Source: Paenibacillus sp. FSL A5-0031 (lineage in GTDB: Bacteria; Bacillota; Bacilli; Paenibacillales; Paenibacillaceae). Taken from it: a stretch of DNA of 64,000 nt. Below the pieces are notes generated by a model, which was given only the letters and a program-made list of their open reading frames with translations, was not told the DNA's origin and ran no database searches. The stretch is taken from the NCBI RefSeq assembly GCF_001956295.1, contig NZ_MRTD01000002.1, positions 312,501 to 376,500 of the forward strand. Reading direction: 5' to 3'. Position 1 is the stretch's first letter. Each line of letters starts with the position of its first letter. This document shows positions 1 through 8,664 of this stretch, one piece after another. Position numbers and translations under genes: made by a program.

Positions 1-1
1 T

Positions 2-436
2 AATCCAGATTCCGCTGCAATCGCTCCCGCTAATCAAACCGAAGAAACAAATGCTGCATCAGAGAAGGATAACCCCTTCGCCGCTGCTGGCATTACGGAT
101 CCTAAAGCTTTTATCAAAATGTTTGAAGCGGTTAAGACAGCTGTTGCCGCTAATGATAAAGCTGCAGTTGCAGACCTAGTGCTGCTGCCGCTTCGAGTAA
201 ATGGAAAAACATCGATGGAGATTACAACCAAAGCAGAGTTTATAGAGAAATATGATGCCATTATGACAAAACCTGTGAAGGATGCGCTGGCCGCACAGAA
301 GGTGGATGATTTGTTCGTTCGCGATCTTGGCGTGATGGTCGGAGACGGTGAGATTTGGTTTGGCGCATCGGCCGAGGAGCCTCAAGCATACGGTATTATT
401 GCCGTTAATCTAGAGGTTGATAGTGCGACGAAATAG
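2..436 (+). CDS. C-terminal part of an uncharacterised secreted/lipoprotein-like protein (5' end outside window)
   Basis: The reading frame is open from base 2 to a TAG at 434-436, so the gene starts upstream of the window. The first internal ATG is at 119, but the frame continues before it without a stop. The visible upstream part is rich in Ala, Pro, Asn, Glu and Thr, like the linker that follows a lipoprotein signal. The rest is about 110 residues of a compact alpha/beta-looking domain with no motif I recognise. The gene ends at a strong hairpin shared with the converging lipoprotein gene. Function is unknown; extracellular location is an inference from the linker composition. Confidence 0.6.
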   Translation, partial: NPDSAAIAPANQTEETNAASEKDNPFAAAGITDPKAFIKMFEAVKTAVAANDKAAVADLVLLPLRVNGKTSMEITTKAEFIEKYDAIMTKPVKDALAAQKVDDLFVRDLGVMVGDGEIWFGASAEEPQAYGIIAVNLEVDSATK

Positions 437-460
437 ATGAAAATGAACGGAATGCACAAA

Positions 461-498
461 AAAACAGTCCACCTTCTTAACCTATGGTGGGCTGTTTT
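461..498. terminator. Bidirectional rho-independent terminator
   Basis: A 13-bp inverted repeat (461-473 with 486-498) with a 12-base loop is flanked by A-rich and T-rich ends. It lies between two converging genes and can serve both. Confidence 0.85.
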
Positions 499-512
499 AT
501 ATGCATTCTAAC

Positions 513-953
513 CTATTTCTTCGTCAGAGCTTTTAACTCCTCGATCGCCATCGTGACATGTTCCTCTCCCAATGTCGTTTCCGCTCCGTAAAAAAACAAT
601 ACATTGGCTACATGGTGGGAACGATAAGGCGCCAAATCCGCCGCTGCCCAGCTATTAGCAAAATCCTCTAAGCCTTTTTTAGCCTCTTTGCTTGATGAAT
701 AAATATAAATACTAATACTTTGACTCGTATTATAGTTGAATTGCTCCGGATTAATATCGTTATAGGCTCTAGAAAATACAGCACCCGGGTTTATATCGGT
801 TTTTGCGGTTAACGGGATGCCATGGCTTTCAAATACACTCTTTATTTGATCCAATGTTATCGTTTCTTCGTTTCTTTCGTTCGAACCGCCGCCATAAGCA
901 CAGCCTGTAACGGCTAAACAAATCATACAAACGATCATAATCATTTTCCTCAT
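513..953 (-). CDS. Small lipoprotein of unknown function
   Basis: This 146-residue protein begins with a short basic n-region, a hydrophobic stretch and a lipobox ending VTGC, so Cys18 is the likely lipidation site and the protein should sit on the outer face of the membrane. The mature part starts with a Gly/Asn/Glu-rich spacer. No family motif was recognised. The ATG has a good ribosome site (AAGGGG). A GNAT gene lies 45 bp upstream on the same strand, so the two may be co-transcribed, ending at the shared terminator at 461-498. Confidence 0.8.
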   Translation of the reverse strand: MRKMIMIVCMICLAVTGCAYGGGSNERNEETITLDQIKSVFESHGIPLTAKTDINPGAVFSRAYNDINPEQFNYNTSQSISIYIYSSSKEAKKGLEDFANSWAAADLAPYRSHHVANVLFFYGAETTLGEEHVTMAIEELKALTKK

Positions 954-998
954 AACATCACCCCTTTGACTGCTATGACGTGTAAATAAGGAAAAAAG

Positions 999-1508
999 TT
1001 ACAGTAGGTCATCCCAGCCCAGCCCTAATTCGGTAACGGTATCATGGCCTATTTGGATATCTTTTTTCGTAAAAGCCTTCGCTCCTAATCGATAGTAAAA
1101 GTTGATTGCACTATTTTTCTCCAGCACCCATACCATTAAGGTTTGATAATGATGTATTCTCAAATGATCGACCACAGCGGAAAATAGTGCTTTTCCGAAC
1201 CCGAGCCCCTGGTACTCCTCCAGTAAGTATATGGAGTAAAGCTCTGCGTCGTAGTCGTATTGCTCACTTCTGCACTTCCCACCGTTTGCGAATCCTACTA
1301 TCGTACCTTCATCATTTTCAACAACGTAAATCACTTCATCAGGGTTCGAGCGATTAAATACCCATAACCATTTTTTAATACCACTTTCGATGCTAAGCTT
1401 GGACAAATAATCATCCGAGATTATCCCTTTGTAGGTGGATTTCCAGCTCTCTACGTGAACATGAGCGATTTCAGGTACATCGTCAATCGTCGCCAGTCGA
1501 ATCCGCAT
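999..1508 (-). CDS. GNAT family N-acetyltransferase
   Basis: The 169-residue protein opens with the pattern typical of this GNAT subgroup: IRLATxxDVPEIAHVHVESW, then TYKGIIS. Around residues 95-105 it has the acetyl-CoA-binding motif A (YQGLGFGKALF), followed by a C-terminal NFYYRLGAKAF segment typical of the fold. It should transfer an acetyl group from acetyl-CoA to an amine, but the substrate cannot be told from sequence. The ATG is preceded by AGAGGATCAT. It is transcribed towards the small lipoprotein gene, away from the YbjQ gene on the other strand. Confidence 0.9.
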   Translation of the reverse strand: MRIRLATIDDVPEIAHVHVESWKSTYKGIISDDYLSKLSIESGIKKWLWVFNRSNPDEVIYVVENDEGTIVGFANGGKCRSEQYDYDAELYSIYLLEEYQGLGFGKALFSAVVDHLRIHHYQTLMVWVLEKNSAINFYYRLGAKAFTKKDIQIGHDTVTELGLGWDDLL

Positions 1509-1581
1509 ATGATCCTCTTTTCTAATCGCGCAAATGGAATGAATACACTTTATAAATCGGTTTGCCCATGTCTAACAACAT

Positions 1582-1655
1582 AAATCATAGTACTAGCCTC
1601 GTCATTTTATATATATTTTCATTGGATATTATTGGAATGAGTGATACTATGATTT
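1582..1655. repeat. Inverted repeat in the GNAT/YbjQ divergent intergenic region
   Basis: Perfect 11-base arms AAATCATAGTA (1582-1592) and TACTATGATTT (1645-1655) are separated by about 52 AT-rich bases. A second matching stretch (TCATT/AATGA) lies just inside. There is no adjoining T-run in the right place to make it a simple terminator. Confidence 0.6.
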
Positions 1656-1754
1656 TAGTTGATATGACTTCTATATCGCAAGATGGATGCAATATTGATT
1701 ATGTTGAAATAAGCATATTATGTTCAGTACATAATTAGAATGGGAGGAACCAAA

Positions 1755-2075
1755 ATGTTAGTTGTCACTACAGAAAATATTCCTGGCTATCATATTGATA
1801 AAGTATTAGGCCACACGTTTGGTGTTGTAGTAAGAAGCCGCGGCCTTGGAGGAAATATTACAGCCTCTGTGCGAAGTATATTCGGTGGAGAAATAAAAGA
1901 ATATACTGAAATGATTGAAGATGCCCGTAAGGTCGCTATAGACCGTATGATTCAAAATGCACATGCCATGGGAGCAAATGCAATCGTGATGATGCGATTT
2001 GACTCTGGTGAAATCGGACAAACGATGTCTGAAATCGTCGCTTATGGTACTGCAGTTGTAGCTGAGAAAAATTAG
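1755..2075 (+). CDS. YbjQ/UPF0145 (DUF74) family protein
   Basis: The protein has about 106 residues and the family hallmarks: [10 protein letters not shown] near the start, then [13 protein letters not shown], a helical [13 protein letters not shown] region, and [15 protein letters not shown]. Members of this family form compact pentameric folds; their biochemical role is unknown. I chose the ATG at 1755 because GGGAGG lies at 1742-1748, just upstream. The in-frame ATG at 1740 would put that ribosome site inside the gene. A small membrane-protein gene follows after two bases, so they form an operon. Confidence 0.9.
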   Translation: MLVVTTENIPGYHIDKVLGHTFGVVVRSRGLGGNITASVRSIFGGEIKEYTEMIEDARKVAIDRMIQNAHAMGANAIVMMRFDSGEIGQTMSEIVAYGTAVVAEKN

Positions 2076-2077
2076 CG

Positions 2078-2317
2078 ATGCCCTATTTCATGAGCATTTA
2101 CTTCGCCCTTCAATTGTTGGTTATTATTATCGCTATTATTAGTACGTTTATATATCGCCGAAGGCGGCTAAAGCAACGCACGCCTCAGCCTCCAGCTGGT
2201 TTCCAGAAAACGAATGAAATATTTATTGATCCGACAACGGGCGTTCAGCAGCAAGTATGGTTTAACCCTAGTACTGGAGAAAGATTTTATGAAAGAACGG
2301 ATATGAATAAAAAATAA
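2078..2317 (+). CDS. Small single-pass membrane protein, partner of the YbjQ gene
   Basis: The protein has 79 residues: one N-terminal transmembrane helix (about residues 7-26, rich in Ile/Leu/Val), an RRRRLKQR basic patch that should stay cytoplasmic, and a soluble tail. The tail carries a DPTTGVQQQVWFNPSTGERFY pattern of the kind seen in short Firmicute membrane proteins of unknown function. Its start is only two bases after the YbjQ stop, so translation is probably coupled. The role may be to anchor or work with the YbjQ protein; that is inference from the gene pairing only. Confidence 0.75.
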   Translation: MPYFMSIYFALQLLVIIIAIISTFIYRRRRLKQRTPQPPAGFQKTNEIFIDPTTGVQQQVWFNPSTGERFYERTDMNKK

Positions 2318-2362
2318 GCTAATTCACGGTGATTAAAGCTGCCTTGAATTAGCTTATTTTTT
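2309..2362. terminator. Bidirectional rho-independent terminator
   Basis: Eighteen-base arms (2309-2326 and 2345-2362) pair perfectly, with A and T runs at either end. It separates the plus-strand YbjQ operon from the minus-strand carbohydrate operon, and its stem overlaps the last codons of the small membrane protein. Confidence 0.85.
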
Positions 2363-2403
2363 GTAAATTTAATTAAAGTCCTGCTAAGTGCACCACAGCT
2401 TAA

Positions 2404-4644
2404 CTACTCATAAGCTCGTATTTCAACAACTTCTGCATAAGGGCATCCATTTGTAGCTTCAATTACAACGCGGATCTTATTGGTACGGATAGGCTCCAGC
2501 TGATGCGTCCGTTTACGTTTTCTATTATCCGTCTCACGCAGCAATACCTTCCACTGCTCATCGACAAAAGCCTCAATTCGATAATCCTTCACCAGCTCAG
2601 GAATAACTTCAAATGGCGTTCTATGATGATGTAGGTTGATTAAATCCTCATTCACATCATCATTGAAGGTAATATGAATATTGGATATGGAAACAGAGGA
2701 ATCCCACTCAAGAGAAAGCCACTCCGGCTTATTGCTATCCATTCGATTAGACACCCATGTATGAGGACCGCCAAAAGGTCTTGTGTAGCCATCAATAGCA
2801 GATACCGCTTCGTATGCTGTAGTCTCAGGGAATGCCTTGAAGCAGAAAGGTGTTCTGTGCAGCCCTTTCATTTGCCAAGCCATGGTCTGCTGCGTATCCA
2901 AGAAACTGGAGAAATCAGCGGATGAATCGATCTTATTCTCGAAGCACAACACACCGTAAAGCGGCGTTTCAGACGTATACAATTGCAGCTCCGGGTTCGA
3001 CTGAATGACAACGAATAAATTGATCGCTTCCTCCGCCTTATAATCAAGTGCAAAATCAACCCACTGCTTCGTTCCCTGCGTTACTTTCACGGTATGCTTG
3101 GATATAAGTCCCATTGGAATATAGTTTTCTTTTTTTCCGGTAGAATGAATTTCAATCGTCATTTCTGTATTCGCCAAAGCATCAACAAGCAGAGAAAGCT
3201 TATTTAGCTCCGAAGTGACTGGGAACGTTATTCCGACCGGATTCAGTAAAGAATAAACCTTAGACGCATCATCTATATGCACGTCTCTCATCGTACTCGA
3301 AGCAGCTGCTTGGGCGCTTCTCCCTAAATCGCCAGCATCCTCATTGCGAATACCAATAATGGAAGCATCTTGTCTAAGGAGTGTTTGCTGCAGCTCTGCA
3401 AGATGAGACTGACTTAGCTCTCTGGGCGTTATTCCCTTCATAGCAGAGAGGGCAGCTCCCGTCCCAGCCGCTTCACCCATTACCGCACAAGTAGCCATCA
3501 CTCTAGTTGTGCCAAAAGCAACATGTGTCGCACTAACATTTCTGCCAGCGAACAATAAATTATTAACGTTGCTGGAATACAGCGAGCGGAACGGAATATG
3601 GTACGTACCATCTGCATGGAAGTGTTTGGAGCCGCTCTCTTCCGCATACATTCCCTTTGGTGGATGCAAATCGATGGACCAGCCGCCGAACGCTACTCGA
3701 TCCTCAAATTGCTCCTGCGCCACGATATCATTCTGATTGAGGATATAATCACCAACAAATCTCCTGTATTCCCGTTTGCCTGGAAGAGATCCTACCCATT
3801 CCAGAGTCATATTATCCGCTTCAAACTTTCCTGAGTTTTTAATATAATCCCAGATTCCATAAATAACGGACCACAGCTCATCCCGTATTCTCTCGTTCTC
3901 ATGAACGGTATCGAGCTCCCCGCCCCATTCAATCCACCAGTAGTGGCAGCCCGAATCTCCGCTTCGCATTACCCGGCGTACCGGTATGGAGGTTTGGGAA
4001 ATATCCTTGGCAAAGCTTGGCGGGATATATTTGACTGGTTGGCCTGCATCCTTTGTATAAAATAAAATCGTGCTTCCGAGCGTGATGTCATCCGCAGCTT
4101 CAGGAGCCCAATCCTCCTTAAATTCATGATGCGCTTCCCGTCCAATTCGAAATTTTGCTCCTGCTAGAAAACCGACCAGACCGTCTCCGGTGCAATCTAA
4201 AAACATTTTGCTCTCGAAGCGAATTTTGCGTTCAGACCCCATCATCCAGCCTGTCACGGAATGAATCTGACGATCCACCTCTGAGCCTGTTGCCTCAACC
4301 TCATGTACATCCGTGTTGAGGAACAGCTCAATGTTTTTCTCCGCTTTAACGGCCTCTAATACGATCAGATCCCAAAGATAAGGATTGCCATCAGGATTGC
4401 GATACTGATTTTCTACAAACAATTCACCCATAATACCCGTTTCTCTGGCATAACGATTCACGCCATGCCCTGTAGCGCCGCATACCCAAACGCGCACCTC
4501 GCTGCTGGAGTTGCCGCCCAAGACAGGCCGGTTCTGTACCAAGGATACTCTCTGTCCCATTCTTGCCGCTGCAATGGCAGCGCAAACGCCGGCGAGCCCG
4601 CCGCCAATGACGGTTACTTCTGTCTTTATGATTTCAGATCTCAT
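2404..4644 (-). CDS. FAD-dependent oxidoreductase (FAD_oxidored family) with C-terminal galactose-binding-like domain
   Basis: The protein has 746 residues. The N-terminus is a Rossmann FAD-binding fold (VIGGGLAG with Gly14, Gly16 and Gly19), followed by GGNSSSEVR. A second flavin-contacting segment near residues 370-410 reads LLFAGRNVSATHVAFG...MATCAVMGEAAG. This is the arrangement of the FAD_oxidored family found beside polysaccharide- or glycoside-utilisation genes. The last ~170 residues look like a beta-sandwich carbohydrate-binding domain (WLSLEWDSS, IRVVIEATNG). The gene is last in a sugar ABC-transporter operon, 29 bp after a permease, with AAGGAG before its ATG. It probably oxidises an imported sugar or glycoside in the cytoplasm; there is no export signal. 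The exact substrate is unknown. Confidence 0.85.
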   Translation of the reverse strand: MRSEIIKTEVTVIGGGLAGVCAAIAAARMGQRVSLVQNRPVLGGNSSSEVRVWVCGATGHGVNRYARETGIMGELFVENQYRNPDGNPYLWDLIVLEAVKAEKNIELFLNTDVHEVEATGSEVDRQIHSVTGWMMGSERKIRFESKMFLDCTGDGLVGFLAGAKFRIGREAHHEFKEDWAPEAADDITLGSTILFYTKDAGQPVKYIPPSFAKDISQTSIPVRRVMRSGDSGCHYWWIEWGGELDTVHENERIRDELWSVIYGIWDYIKNSGKFEADNMTLEWVGSLPGKREYRRFVGDYILNQNDIVAQEQFEDRVAFGGWSIDLHPPKGMYAEESGSKHFHADGTYHIPFRSLYSSNVNNLLFAGRNVSATHVAFGTTRVMATCAVMGEAAGTGAALSAMKGITPRELSQSHLAELQQTLLRQDASIIGIRNEDAGDLGRSAQAAASSTMRDVHIDDASKVYSLLNPVGITFPVTSELNKLSLLVDALANTEMTIEIHSTGKKENYIPMGLISKHTVKVTQGTKQWVDFALDYKAEEAINLFVVIQSNPELQLYTSETPLYGVLCFENKIDSSADFSSFLDTQQTMAWQMKGLHRTPFCFKAFPETTAYEAVSAIDGYTRPFGGPHTWVSNRMDSNKPEWLSLEWDSSVSISNIHITFNDDVNEDLINLHHHRTPFEVIPELVKDYRIEAFVDEQWKVLLRETDNRKRKRTHQLEPIRTNKIRVVIEATNGCPYAEVVEIRAYE

Positions 4645-4673
4645 ATCATAACGCTCCTTTTCTTTGTGAGTGA

Positions 4674-5501
4674 TCAGCCCTTAACAGCAGAGCCCGATAT
4701 GCCCTGAATAATATACTTTTGACCGATGATAAAAATTAGGATCATAGGGACAATCGCAGCGGTAGCCGCAGCCATCATGCCGTTGTAATCGACGTTATTT
4801 TCCAAAATAAAATTTTGCAAGCCAAGCGGGATCGTATATAAATTGGGGCTGGATAAAAATACGAGCGCGTTCTCAAAGTCATTCCAGTGCCACGAGAAGT
4901 CGATAATCGTAAAGGTAGCTAGTGCCGGCTTCGCTAAAGGAAGAACAAGCTTAAAGAAAATGCGAAAATGACCGGCGCCGTCTATAAAGGCAGATTCCGT
5001 AATTTCCTTCGGAATGCTCATAAAAAATTGCCTTAGCATAAACACGCCAAAAATCGAGAACAAGCCCGGCAATATAAGCGCCCAATGCGTATTGTATATA
5101 TGCATCCAGTTGAACATGATGAACTTCGGAACAAAAATAACCTGTGGCGGTATCATCATCATGGACAAGTAGACGAGAAACATGGCATTCCTGCCTCTAA
5201 ACTCGATTCTCGCAAAACCGTAAGCAGCGAAAGCGGATAGAAACACTGCGCCAACTGTGCTAATAATGGAGATTTTAAGTGAATTCAAATAATAGGTGAT
5301 GAAGTTATAGTCACCTGTCCAAATTCGTTCATGGCTTCTCCAATCAAGCTTAGAGGGCAGCCATCTTGTAAATACTTCGCTTGGACTCTGCAGGGACGTG
5401 CTGACCATCCATAGAAACGGAAGTATCATGAACACGCCGCAAATGAGCATGAGTACAGTTAACGGCATCTTGGTTTTGACAGAGCTGACTAGATTGTTCA
5501 T
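4674..5501 (-). CDS. Carbohydrate ABC transporter permease, MalG type
   Basis: This 275-residue integral membrane protein has about six predicted helices. It carries the permease EAA-loop near residues 190-215 (ESAFIDGAGHFRIFFKLVLP), which contacts the ATPase. The Q/L-SPSEVF segment after the first helix is typical of the CUT1 MalG subfamily. It pairs with the upstream MalF-type permease (gap of 15 bases) and the binding protein further upstream. No ATPase gene is present, as is common in CUT1 systems that share an MsmX-type ATPase. The start has AAAGGGGAG upstream. Confidence 0.93.
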   Translation of the reverse strand: MNNLVSSVKTKMPLTVLMLICGVFMILPFLWMVSTSLQSPSEVFTRWLPSKLDWRSHERIWTGDYNFITYYLNSLKISIISTVGAVFLSAFAAYGFARIEFRGRNAMFLVYLSMMMIPPQVIFVPKFIMFNWMHIYNTHWALILPGLFSIFGVFMLRQFFMSIPKEITESAFIDGAGHFRIFFKLVLPLAKPALATFTIIDFSWHWNDFENALVFLSSPNLYTIPLGLQNFILENNVDYNGMMAAATAAIVPMILIFIIGQKYIIQGISGSAVKG

Positions 5502-5516
5502 TGAAAACTCCCCTTT

Positions 5517-6401
5517 CTAATAGTGGACCCAGCGCTTCTGGCTAATCCATTGAATAACGGTTATCCCCATAATAATAGCGAATAAGAACCATGATATCGC
5601 TGAAGCATAACCCATTTCATAATAGCTGAAGGCTGTTTTGTAAATGTATAGCGACAAGATCGTCGTGCTTCCGCTCGGACCGCCTTGTGTAATCGCTTGA
5701 ATGATGGAGAAGGATTTCATCGTCATGATTAAGCCCGTAATGAGCAGCATAAAGGTAGTCGGACTAACAAGCGGCCATACAATTCGCCATGTGACCGTCC
5801 GGCTCTTCGCGCCGTCTATCTTCGCTGCTTCCAGCAGCTCAGGCGATACTTCTTGAAGCGCAGCAAGATAAATAATCATGTTGTAGCCTAACAAGAACCA
5901 GATCTGTATGATGTCAATCGCATACATCGCAGTCTCGGTATCAGCGAACCAGCCTGGCGGCGATACAATGCCAATCCAGCGAAGTATTTCATTGATGGGC
6001 CCTTGAGAGGGCTGAAACAAGAGCATCCAAACGAATGCAACAGCTACCCCGCTAGAAATATAGGGAAGAAAAAACATCCCCCGCAGCAGCCCTTTCATAT
6101 ATACATTCTTATTCAGAACGAGAGCGACGATAAAGGATAGTCCAAGCGATACTGGAACAGAAAAAAGGAATATCGCTGTATTCTTAATCGCATTATAAAA
6201 CTGATCATCCTGGAACATTCGCTTTATATTGTCCATTCCCGTAAACGAGACATTTGGATTCGAAAATTGATAATCGGTAAAAATCAGTCCAAAGGAAAAT
6301 AATGCAGGTACGACAAAAAACAATAATACGCCCAACATATTCGGAAGAATAAACACATAACCCAACCAGCTTTGCTTGCGCATCCAGCTCGTTTTACTCA
6401 T
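5517..6401 (-). CDS. Carbohydrate ABC transporter permease, MalF type
   Basis: The protein has about 294 residues with six transmembrane segments and the EAA-loop (LLEAAKIDGAKSRTVTWRIVWP). The opening segment WLGYVFILPNMLGVLLFF is typical of CUT1 sugar permeases. I place the start at the ATG at 6401, which follows AAAGGCGGG. A GTG eight codons earlier (6425) lacks a ribosome site. It forms a heterodimer with the MalG-type protein encoded just downstream. A terminator-like hairpin separates it from the binding-protein gene, so the permeases are probably made in smaller amounts. Confidence 0.92.
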   Translation of the reverse strand: MSKTSWMRKQSWLGYVFILPNMLGVLLFFVVPALFSFGLIFTDYQFSNPNVSFTGMDNIKRMFQDDQFYNAIKNTAIFLFSVPVSLGLSFIVALVLNKNVYMKGLLRGMFFLPYISSGVAVAFVWMLLFQPSQGPINEILRWIGIVSPPGWFADTETAMYAIDIIQIWFLLGYNMIIYLAALQEVSPELLEAAKIDGAKSRTVTWRIVWPLVSPTTFMLLITGLIMTMKSFSIIQAITQGGPSGSTTILSLYIYKTAFSYYEMGYASAISWFLFAIIMGITVIQWISQKRWVHY

Positions 6402-6430
6402 AACAACCCGCCTTTCTTCGTTCACCCGTA

Positions 6431-6469
6431 AAAAAAAGTAAGAAGGACAAGGCTGCTCCTTCTTACTTT
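6431..6469 (-). terminator. Intercistronic terminator/attenuator between binding protein and permeases
   Basis: A 13-bp perfect stem (6435-6447 with 6457-6469) is followed on the minus strand by a T-run. It lies inside the operon, after the solute-binding gene. Such partial terminators usually keep the binding protein in excess over the membrane components. Confidence 0.8.
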
Positions 6470-6480
6470 CTTTACGCAGC

Positions 6481-7797
6481 TTATTTCTTGATGAATTCGT
6501 TGTGCCGCTCTGCCATATTTTTCAACGTCGTGTCGATATCTTGCTTATTGAGGAAATACTTCTCATATTCTTCTTTGCGCGCATCGATCACTTGCTGAGG
6601 CACGTTAAGCTGGAATGATTCGAATTTGCCGAATACCACTTTGTTTAGAGAATCCCGATCATAATTTTCTTCATACCCTTTTAGGAGCAAATCGATCGCT
6701 TCCGTGCTGTCTACACTTTTGGATGACGGAATGCGTCCGCCCGGAGCCATTGGCAGCATTCCGCCATCAGCGTACCATTTCACAAATTCCCAAGCCGCTT
6801 CTTGATTTTTGGATTTCGCGTTAACCGAAATCACGTCGCCCAATCCGCCTGGATATTTGAAGTTGGTTTGATCCTTGGAGATACGCGGAATTGGTGCAAA
6901 AGCAATTTTGAAATCATGCGGGAAATCGACTAGATTGTTCGCATTACGGAAAATAAATTCACCAGCTGTCAGCATCGCTGTCTCGCCTTTTAGGAACATC
7001 GTATCCACCGGCATCTTGCTGGTCAGCTGCTCGCCATATTCCGGAGTTGATTTATCCTTGAACATCATGTTGTGCAAAATTTCAAACCCTTGTTTCCAAT
7101 AAGCATTGTCGAAGTTCGATGTGCCGTCTGCTTTCACATAACCGTCTCCACCAATCGTACCGTCGAATTGCGTAGTGAATGCAGCATCATGCTGGAGCAG
7201 GCCCCATACATTAGGTTGTTTCAATTTGAGTGCATAATCCTGTAAATCGGACCACGTCCAATCTAGCGGAGGAATAGGCAAACCTGCCGCATCAAGCATA
7301 TCTTTGTTCAACCAAATGAACGCCATGTTTTTCTTTGTAGGCATGCCGTAATACTTGTCGTTAATCATCCATTGCTTTGCTTCAGGACCCATTTGCTCGT
7401 CAATGTTGTAGTCTGTCTTTGCGCTCATATCTACGGCTACGCCAGCATCTATTCTCTTTTGAAGACGAGAGAGGGTGTAGTTCATATAAATATCTGCATC
7501 TTGCCCAGCAAGCAAAGCGGTATCCAGCTTTAAGTTGCCGGCATCATCATTAACGAACCGAACATATTCCACTTGTACATTGGGATTCTCGGCATTCCAT
7601 GCGTCAACAACCGCTTGAGGTCCCGCTTCAGGAGGCACGCCGCCCCATAGCGTAAGCTTAATCTTTTTGGTTGTTGTGGCGCCGCTGTTTGTTGGTGTCC
7701 CCGAAACATTATTTTTGTTGTTCCCACCGCATCCAGCGATCAGAACCATGACAAGAATAAGAGAAAGAGCACTGATCAACATTCTGTTTTTTTTCAT
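6481..7797 (-). CDS. Extracellular solute-binding lipoprotein of a carbohydrate ABC importer (family 1)
   Basis: The protein has 438 residues. A signal peptide ends in a lipobox (LIAGC, Cys23), so it is lipid-anchored outside the membrane. The mature part begins with an Asn/Gly/Thr linker, then KIKLTLWGGVPPE, a classic start of the family 1 sugar-binding fold. Later features include KKNMAFIWLNKDML and SKNQEAAWEFVKWYADGG, both typical of the family. It captures an oligosaccharide and delivers it to the two permeases encoded downstream. AGGGGGC precedes the ATG. The YesM/YesN pair lies directly upstream on the same strand and probably controls it. Confidence 0.94.
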   Translation of the reverse strand: MKKNRMLISALSLILVMVLIAGCGGNNKNNVSGTPTNSGATTTKKIKLTLWGGVPPEAGPQAVVDAWNAENPNVQVEYVRFVNDDAGNLKLDTALLAGQDADIYMNYTLSRLQKRIDAGVAVDMSAKTDYNIDEQMGPEAKQWMINDKYYGMPTKKNMAFIWLNKDMLDAAGLPIPPLDWTWSDLQDYALKLKQPNVWGLLQHDAAFTTQFDGTIGGDGYVKADGTSNFDNAYWKQGFEILHNMMFKDKSTPEYGEQLTSKMPVDTMFLKGETAMLTAGEFIFRNANNLVDFPHDFKIAFAPIPRISKDQTNFKYPGGLGDVISVNAKSKNQEAAWEFVKWYADGGMLPMAPGGRIPSSKSVDSTEAIDLLLKGYEENYDRDSLNKVVFGKFESFQLNVPQQVIDARKEEYEKYFLNKQDIDTTLKNMAERHNEFIKK

Positions 7798-7902
7798 TTC
7801 TTTGCCCCCTACAAACTTGTTTAATTGCTTAGTTAAATCTTATCACCGGGCATTTCACGGGGTAAGGAACGATATTTGGCGATTCATGATACATTCTTTG
7901 GA

Positions 7903-8664
7903 TCATTTATTTTGCTCTTTGCGATATTCACTTGGCGTCATGCCGCACCATCGCTTAAATATTTTAATAAAATAGTTGTCATTCTCGAATCCTACTTGCC
8001 TTGCAATCTCACCTATCGATTGGCTTGTTTCCTCAAGCAGCATCTTTGCTGCCTCGATTCGGCGGTTCTGTACATAGTGAATAAAGGTTTGGCTCGTTTT
8101 TTTCTTAAACAAGTCACTCACATAGCTTGCATCCATAGAGATGAGCTCAGCTGCACGTTTTAATGTGATTTCCTCAGCGTAATGCTCCTCAATATGGCGA
8201 ATAATTTTATTCATCTCCGGATGATCCGTAGGTTCAGACGTATTCTTCTTCGGAAACCACTTGGCTGCTTTTCTTAATTGCTCTCGCTGCTCTAGTTCAA
8301 GGGTTACCTTCTCAAGCGCCTGCTTCAACCCGCTCACATCCATTGAAAGCTTAAGTAAATAGCTGGATGCCCCGAACTCCAGCGACTGCCTTGCATACTC
8401 GAATTCGTTCATACAGGTAAGCATAACGAATCGGCAATCAAGCCCTTCTTTCCTGACAGATTTCAGCAGCTCTACTCCATCCATCATGGGCATATCAATA
8501 TCGGAAATGACCACGTCCGGCTGCAATTCTCGAATCGCCTGCAACGCTTCCTCGCCGTCATTAGCAGTGGCTATAATTTCAAAAGGAAGATTGGCTTTGC
8601 TCATCAGCTTGCTGAGACTCGCTCTTGCATGCTGTTCATCATCAACGATCAATACGGTCCACAT
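7903..8664 (-). CDS. YesN-type response regulator with AraC-family DNA-binding domain
   Basis: The protein has 253 residues. A receiver domain fills the first ~120: acidic pair near residue 9, phospho-acceptor Asp55 (VVISDIDMP), switch Thr in VMLTC, and Lys in YLLKL. The C-terminal ~100 residues are an AraC/XylS HTH pair (ISMDASYVSDLFKKKTSQTF and IGEIARQVGFEND). The linker between them is short compared with many YesN proteins. The gene overlaps the sensor kinase by 23 bp. Its stop is 105 bp upstream of the binding-protein gene, so the natural target is the sugar-uptake operon. Confidence 0.94.
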   Translation of the reverse strand: MWTVLIVDDEQHARASLSKLMSKANLPFEIIATANDGEEALQAIRELQPDVVISDIDMPMMDGVELLKSVRKEGLDCRFVMLTCMNEFEYARQSLEFGASSYLLKLSMDVSGLKQALEKVTLELEQREQLRKAAKWFPKKNTSEPTDHPEMNKIIRHIEEHYAEEITLKRAAELISMDASYVSDLFKKKTSQTFIHYVQNRRIEAAKMLLEETSQSIGEIARQVGFENDNYFIKIFKRWCGMTPSEYRKEQNK

